From an uncultured Clostridia bacterium (lineage in GTDB: Bacteria; Bacillota; Clostridia; Oscillospirales; Ruminococcaceae): 10,098 nt of DNA. Positions within the stretch are counted from its first letter, which is position 1, and each line of letters opens with the position of its first letter. A model generated the notes under the pieces. It was not told where the DNA came from. It did no database searches and was given only the letters and a program-made list of their open reading frames with translations. The stretch lies in the NCBI GenBank assembly GCA_944388825.1, contig CALXKG010000115.1, positions 1 to 10,098 on the forward strand, written 5' to 3'. Positions 7,001 through 10,098 of the stretch are shown in pieces. A program made the position numbers and the translations under genes.

Positions 7001-7099
7001 CACCGGAAGGGAAACCGGAAGAGGGAATTTCGGGCGGGCGGCGTCCCGGGGTTTACCAAAAATTTTCCCGCCTTCCCCACAATTTTCACATTCCGCGGG

Positions 7100-7105
7100 T
7101 ATACT
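7100..7105 (+). promoter_or_regulatory. Candidate -10 element for the 46-codon gene
   Basis: TATACT at 7100-7105 lies 38 bases before the ATG at 7144, a suitable distance. No good -35 is present: the best candidate is CCCACA 18 bases upstream, and there is no TG extension. It is reported because the downstream small gene has a strong ribosome site and needs a promoter. Confidence 0.3.
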
Positions 7106-7143
7106 GGTAGTTGAAAACAAAAAGTGGAAAGGAAGGATCCCCT

Positions 7144-7284
7144 ATGGTCAAAAAAATTGCCGTCCTCGCGTCCGTCCTGGCTGCCGCCGCGGCCATTGCC
7201 GCCGCCGTCCTGGCGGTCGCCTACGCCTGCCGCGCCCGCCGCTGCCGGGAATACTTTTCCTTCGATTTCCCGGAAAACGGCTGA
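7144..7284 (+). CDS. 46-residue single-pass membrane microprotein
   Basis: The open frame ATG 7144 to TGA 7284 encodes MVKKIAVLAS, then an Ala/Val-rich helix to about residue 28, and then a basic and charged tail (CRARRCREYFSFDFPENG). A short Lys-Lys start, one membrane helix and a positively charged tail are typical of bacterial membrane microproteins. Residues 1-28 could instead be a signal sequence, but the remaining mature part would be only about 18 residues. AAGGAAGGA stands about 7 bases upstream, one of the better ribosome sites in the window. The frame ends 7 bases before the T-box promoter, and no terminator separates them. No family is recognised. The Ala-rich part of so short a frame could arise by chance in GC-rich DNA, so the call rests on the ribosome site and the charge pattern. 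Confidence 0.55.
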   Translation: MVKKIAVLASVLAAAAAIAAAVLAVAYACRARRCREYFSFDFPENG

Positions 7285-7291
7285 CCGGCTG

Positions 7292-7320
7292 TTGACAACC
7301 CGCGCCCCAGGTGGTAAAAT
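7292..7320 (+). promoter_or_regulatory. Consensus SigA promoter of the T-box-metG unit
   Basis: A perfect TTGACA (7292-7297), a 17-base spacer and TAAAAT (7315-7320), with TGG before the -10 giving an extended element. Transcription should start near 7327, about 355 bases before the metG ATG. The T-box leader fills most of that distance. This is the strongest promoter in the window, as expected where regulation is by attenuation rather than initiation. Confidence 0.92.
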
Positions 7321-7326
7321 ATCCTT

Positions 7327-7607
7327 GTATATGGAAAACAGCGCGGGATGAGTACCATCCTTTCCGGGGCAAAGAGAGCGCGCGGCTGGTGGAAGCGGGC
7401 GTCCGGGCGGATGGGAATATGGTCCCGCTTGGGAATTTTTCCCGGCTGTCGCGCCCGAGCGGATCGGTCAGGGCGCGCCGGGCCTGCCCGTTACAGCAGA
7501 GGGGCGTCTGACGCGCCCCATAAGGCCGCTTCCCGCAAGGGAGGGGCGAATTGAAGTGGTACCGCGGGCCTCCCGTCTTCAAATGAGAAGACGGGAGCTT
7601 TTTGTTT
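7327..7607 (+). promoter_or_regulatory. T-box riboswitch (tRNA-Met responsive) upstream of metG
   Basis: The leader has the full set of T-box marks. GCGGGA (7343-7348) pairs with TCCCGC (7423-7428), and CCATCC (7355-7360) pairs with GGATGG (7409-7414). Between these helices lies the specifier loop: TGAGTA on the 5' side, GAATATGG on the 3' side. The loop holds an ATG specifier at 7419-7421 followed by a purine. AGAGAG (7373-7378) and GGCTGGTGGAAGC (7384-7396) are the distal stem I elements. GGGGCG (7501-7506) pairs with CGCCCC (7514-7519) as a stem III candidate. The T-box TGGTACCGCG is at 7557-7566, ahead of the terminator at 7570-7607. In this class uncharged tRNA pairs with the specifier and the T-box bulge, favouring the antiterminator and allowing transcription of the synthetase gene. 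Confidence 0.96.
7570..7607 (+). terminator. Attenuator terminator of the metG T-box
   Basis: An 11-bp stem, CTCCCGTCTTC (7570-7580) with GAAGACGGGAG (7587-7597), a 6-base loop AAATGA, then C and TTTTTGTTT. The 5' arm begins 3 bases after the T-box sequence. Forming the antiterminator around TGGTACCGCG would therefore compete with this helix. Confidence 0.95.
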
Positions 7608-7682
7608 GCGCCGGCAAACGCCCGGCATTCCGGCAGCCGCCCCCGCCCGCTGTTTTCCCAAAATACGGAAAGGATGCTTCAG

Positions 7683-9677
7683 ATGGACAAGAAAAAATTC
7701 TATATGACGACGGCCATCGCCTACACCTCCGCCAAGCCCCATATCGGCAACACCTACGAGATCGTCCTCGCCGACGCGATCGCCCGCCACAAGCGGATGG
7801 AAGGGTACGACGTCTTCTTCTGCACCGGCACCGACGAGCACGGCCAGAAGATCGAGGAAAAGGCGGAGGCCGCCGGCGTCACCCCGAAGGCGTATGTCGA
7901 CAGGGTATCCGGCGAGGTCCGCAAAATCTGGGACACGATGAACACCACCTACGACTATTTCGTCCGCACCACCGACGTCCCCCACGAAAAGGCCGTCCAG
8001 AAGATCTTTAAAAAGATGTATGAAAAAGGGGACATCTACAAGTCGGAGTACGAAGGGATGTACTGCACCCCCTGCGAGTCCTTCTGGACCGAATCGCAGC
8101 TGGTAAACGGCTGCTGCCTCGACTGCGGGCGGCCGGTCCAGCCGGCAAAGGAAGAAGCCTACTTCTTTAAGATGAGCAAGTACGCCGACCGGCTCATCCG
8201 GTATATCGAGGACAACCCCGACTTCATCGTCCCCGAGTCCCGCAAGAAGGAGATGATCAACAACTTCTTAAAACCGGGCCTGCAGGACCTCTGCGTCTCC
8301 CGCACCTCCTTCAAATGGGGCGTGCCGGTCGATTTTGACCCCAAGCACGTCGTCTACGTCTGGCTGGACGCCCTCAACAACTATATCACCGCCATCGGCT
8401 ACGACCCCGACGGCCCGTCCGAGCAGTTTGGGAAGCTCTGGCCGGCCGACCTGCACATCATCGGCAAGGATATCCTCCGGTTCCACACCATCTACTGGCC
8501 GATCTTCCTGATGAGCCTCGACCTCCCGCTGCCGAAACAGGTCTTCGGCCACCCGTGGCTTTTGTTCGCCGCCGACAAGATGAGCAAGTCCAAAGGCAAC
8601 GTCATCTACGCCGACGACCTCGTAAACCTGTTCGGGGTCGACGCGGTCCGGTACTACCTCCTGTCGGCGATGCCCTACGCCCAGGACGGCAGCATCACCT
8701 ATGAATCCTTCATCACCAAATACAACACCGACCTGGCCAACACGCTGGGCAACCTCGTCAACCGCACCGTCTCGATGGCCAACAAGTACTTCGGCGGCGA
8801 GCTGCCGGCGGCGATGGTGGAATGCGGACCGGATCAGGAGCTGGCGGACGCCGCCCTCCAGACGGCCGAGGCGGTAAAGGGGTATATGGACCAGTACCAC
8901 ACCGCCGACGCGCTGGCGAAGATCCTGGCGCTGGCCCAGCGGAGCAACAAGTATATCGACGAGACCACCCCCTGGGCGCTGGCGAAGGACGAAGAAAAGC
9001 TGCCGCGGCTGCGCACCGTGCTGGCCAACCTTGTCGAGGCGATCCGGTATATCGCCGTCCTGTCGGAGCCGTTCATGCCGGACACCGCCGCCGCGATCCT
9101 CTCCCAGATCGGGCTGCCGGACAGCCACCTGGAGGACGGGGAAGCGCTGCAGGCCCTCGCCGTCTTCGGCTCCGCCCCCGCCCGCAGGGTCGGCGAGGCG
9201 AAGGCGCTGTTCGCCCGGATCGATGAGAAGGCGATGCTGGAAAAGATTGACCGCGAGATCGTCCAGCCGCAGATCGCCGCCGCCCGGGCGGAAGCGGAAG
9301 CGGCCGAAGCCCCCGCCGAAGCGGAAAAGGCGGAAGGGGCCGCTTTCCTCCCGGAGATCACGATCGACCAGTTTGCGAAGATCGACCTGCGGGTCGGCAA
9401 GGTCGTCCGCTGCGAGAAGCTGAAAAAATCCCGCAAGCTCTTAAAGCTGACGGTCGACGACGGGAAAGGCACCCGCCAGATCCTCTCCGGCATCTCCAAA
9501 TGGTACAAGCCGGAAGACCTGGAAGGGAAAAAGGTCATCTTCGTCGCCAACCTCGCCCCGGCCAAACTGGCGGGCGAGCTGTCCGAAGGGATGGTGCTGG
9601 CGGCCGACGCTGGGGAAGACGATGTGCGGGTGATGTTTGTGGACGATTCTATTCCCGCCGGCAGCTGCATCCACTGA
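7683..9677 (+). CDS. metG: Methionyl-tRNA synthetase
   Basis: A 664-residue class I synthetase that charges tRNA-Met and so supplies both initiation and elongation. The HIGH motif appears as HIGN at 20-23 and KMSKS is at 299-303. The zinc-binding insert has CxxC pairs at Cys128/131 and Cys145/148. The anticodon-binding helical domain follows (about 390-530, including SNKYIDETTPWALAK). After an Ala/Glu-rich linker (about 530-556) comes the C-terminal EMAP/Arc1p-like tRNA-binding domain (about 557-664, FAKIDLRVGKV onward). The layout and length are those of Bacillus MetS. The ATG at 7683 is chosen because AAAGGA lies 8-9 bases upstream; the ATG at 7674 overlaps that ribosome site, and the frame reaches 7602 only by chance. 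It is controlled by the T-box leader. No T-rich terminator follows the stop; the hairpin array begins about 40 bases later. Confidence 0.98.
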   Translation: MDKKKFYMTTAIAYTSAKPHIGNTYEIVLADAIARHKRMEGYDVFFCTGTDEHGQKIEEKAEAAGVTPKAYVDRVSGEVRKIWDTMNTTYDYFVRTTDVPHEKAVQKIFKKMYEKGDIYKSEYEGMYCTPCESFWTESQLVNGCCLDCGRPVQPAKEEAYFFKMSKYADRLIRYIEDNPDFIVPESRKKEMINNFLKPGLQDLCVSRTSFKWGVPVDFDPKHVVYVWLDALNNYITAIGYDPDGPSEQFGKLWPADLHIIGKDILRFHTIYWPIFLMSLDLPLPKQVFGHPWLLFAADKMSKSKGNVIYADDLVNLFGVDAVRYYLLSAMPYAQDGSITYESFITKYNTDLANTLGNLVNRTVSMANKYFGGELPAAMVECGPDQELADAALQTAEAVKGYMDQYHTADALAKILALAQRSNKYIDETTPWALAKDEEKLPRLRTVLANLVEAIRYIAVLSEPFMPDTAAAILSQIGLPDSHLEDGEALQALAVFGSAPARRVGEAKALFARIDEKAMLEKIDREIVQPQIAAARAEAEAAEAPAEAEKAEGAAFLPEITIDQFAKIDLRVGKVVRCEKLKKSRKLLKLTVDDGKGTRQILSGISKWYKPEDLEGKKVIFVANLAPAKLAGELSEGMVLAADAGEDDVRVMFVDDSIPAGSCIH

Positions 9678-9719
9678 TAAACGGTCTGCGGCCCCCCCGG
9701 CCCGCACATCGAATGAAGA

Positions 9720-9831
9720 CTGCCCCTATGGGGCAGAATGAAGCAGCCTCTCCGAGGCCATGAAGCGCATCCCTGCGGGATGCCATGAAGCGCTGCCCCT
9801 GCGGGGCAGCATGACGGTATCCCTTCGGGAT
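9720..9831 (+). repeat. Hairpin array, left half: five hairpins with ATGAAG linkers
   Basis: Five small inverted repeats with 3-base loops follow one another. They are CTGCCCC/GGGGCAG (9720-9736, loop TAT), GCCTC/GAGGC (9746-9758, loop TCC), GCATCCC/GGGATGC (9767-9783, loop TGC), GCTGCCCC/GGGGCAGC (9792-9810, loop TGC) and ATCCC/GGGAT (9819-9831, loop TTC). They are joined by ATGAAG at 9738, 9760 and 9785, with the variant ATGACG at 9811; a further ATGAAG at 9713 precedes the first. Linkers are conserved and stems differ while still pairing, so structure rather than stem sequence appears to be kept. Periods of 22, 25 and 26 bases are not multiples of three, which argues against a repeated coding unit. 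Confidence 0.85.
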
Positions 9832-9840
9832 GATTGAAAT

Positions 9841-9890
9841 GCTTTCCGGAAACGCTGACAGTGCTTATACGCTGTCCCTTTCCGGAAAGC
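9841..9890. repeat. Central nested inverted repeat of the hairpin array
   Basis: GCTTTCCGGAAA (9841-9852) is exactly reverse-complementary to TTTCCGGAAAGC (9879-9890), giving a 12-bp outer stem. Inside, GACAGTG (9857-9863) pairs with CGCTGTC (9870-9876) with one G-T wobble, leaving the loop CTTATA. Each outer arm also contains TTTCCGGAAA, itself a palindrome, so each could bind a dimeric protein alone. It stands exactly between the two oppositely oriented halves of the array and has no T tract, so it is not a classical terminator. Confidence 0.8.
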
Positions 9891-9915
9891 TTTCTTTAAA
9901 TAAAGGCGCGGGCTT

Positions 9916-10003
9916 CTTCATGCGGCCCGCAGGGCCGTACTTCATGGCGCGGAGCGCCGCTTCATGCCCGAAGGGCGCTTCATCCTGCCCCGCGGGCCGT
10001 CCA
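9916..10003 (-). repeat. Hairpin array, right half: four hairpins with CTTCAT linkers (inverted orientation)
   Basis: Four hairpins with 3-base loops: CGGCCC/GGGCCG (9923-9937, loop GCA), GGCGC/GCGCC (9946-9958, loop GGA), GCCC/GGGC (9966-9976, loop GAA) and GCCC/GGGC (9987-9997, loop CGC). Each is preceded by CTTCAT (9916, 9940, 9960, 9978), the reverse complement of the left-half linker; a degenerate CCAT follows at 10001. The loops GCA, GGA and GAA are reverse complements of the left-half loops TGC, TCC and TTC. The half is therefore a set of the same units in opposite orientation. Stems shorten toward the right end. Confidence 0.8.
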
Positions 10004-10045
10004 TCTAATACATCCGAAAACTGATACAGAAAGGAAGCGGTCACT

Positions 10046-10098
10046 CTGTCCGAATACTTCGACGCGGGGCAGTTCACCCCCCGCTACCACGGCATCTT
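10046..10098 (+). CDS. 5' end of a rightward gene, possibly tatD-like (partial)
   Basis: The frame reads Leu/Met-SEYFDAGQFTPRYHGI and then runs off the right edge. AAAGGAAG (10030-10037) is a good ribosome site about 9 bases before CTG at 10046. No ATG, GTG or TTG occurs in this frame between the upstream TGA (10022-10024) and the edge, so a CTG start is implied. In many Firmicutes metG is followed by tatD, a metal-dependent deoxyribonuclease beginning with FDTHAHYDD or similar. An extended N-terminus ending in GI(F) would fit such a protein. That identification is a guess from synteny; only 17 residues can be seen. Confidence 0.4.
   Translation, partial: MSEYFDAGQFTPRYHGI

Noticed and set aside
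5648..7114. 488-codon open frame on the plus strand across the leftward propeller and SDR genes
   Set aside because: It is rich in Pro, Arg, Gly and Val with no recognisable domain and is antisense to two genes with clear family motifs. GC-rich codon use removes stops from the opposite strand.
7331..7351. Leader peptide MENSAG at the start of the T-box transcript
   Set aside because: The ATG lies only a few bases from the expected transcription start, leaving no room for a ribosome site, and the bases are taken up by stem I of the T-box.
9280..9345. Ala/Glu-coding repetitive stretch in metG as a possible insertion
   Set aside because: It is the expected flexible linker before the C-terminal tRNA-binding domain, and total length equals that of the Bacillus-type enzyme.
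9687..9706. Terminator hairpin directly after metG (TGCGG...CCGCA)
   Set aside because: The stem has an internal mismatch and no T tract follows, so it does not meet the pattern of a rho-independent terminator.
9738..9830. Small proteins starting at the repeated ATGAAG
   Set aside because: The repeat period is not a multiple of three, no ribosome site precedes the ATGs, and the frames are very short.
9712..10003. CRISPR array
   Set aside because: The constant parts are only six bases long, the variable parts are self-complementary hairpins rather than unique spacers, the orientation flips in the middle, and no cas gene is near.

Overview
The window looks like chromosome of a GC-rich member of the Firmicutes, most likely a Clostridia of the Oscillospiraceae/Ruminococcaceae kind. 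The grounds are a T-box riboswitch with a complete TGGTACCGCG box ahead of metG, a 664-residue MetRS of the Bacillus MetS layout, purine-rich Shine-Dalgarno sites before most genes, and SigA-like promoters with extended -10 elements. The family placement is inference; no rRNA gene is present to confirm it.

Layout from left to right. At 1-10 only the first codons of a leftward gene are visible, with its promoter at 57-85. At 132-665 (minus) lies an XRE-type helix-turn-helix protein whose C-terminal half is a two-helix membrane module. That module carries IGIIGGADGPTAI, the hallmark motif of the beta subunit of Na+-translocating decarboxylases. Divergent from it, behind its own promoter, is a tight three-gene operon (889-4494): MoxR-type AAA+ ATPase, DUF58 protein, and a polytopic membrane protein with a DUF4129-like tail. 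A strong hairpin terminator at 4506-4536 ends it.

Three leftward genes follow, read from an extended -10 promoter near 6995. They encode a six-bladed PD40/TolB-like propeller protein (6050-6955), an SDR oxidoreductase (5300-6046) and a YczE/YitT-like membrane protein (4573-5268). The first two are 3 bases apart, which suggests coupled translation; the joint role of the three is not evident.

On the plus strand a 46-codon membrane microprotein gene (7144-7284) precedes a consensus promoter (7292-7320), a T-box leader with an AUG specifier (about 7327-7607) and metG (7683-9677). Charge of tRNA-Met should therefore control MetRS synthesis.

The last 420 bases hold an unusual non-coding array. 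Five small hairpins joined by ATGAAG linkers are followed by a 50-base central double inverted repeat, then by four hairpins in the opposite orientation joined by CTTCAT. The stems differ in sequence but stay paired, and the loop triplets of the two halves are reverse complements. The start of another rightward gene, perhaps tatD, begins near 10046. The two most unusual items in the window are the HTH/IIGGADGPT fusion and this hairpin array.
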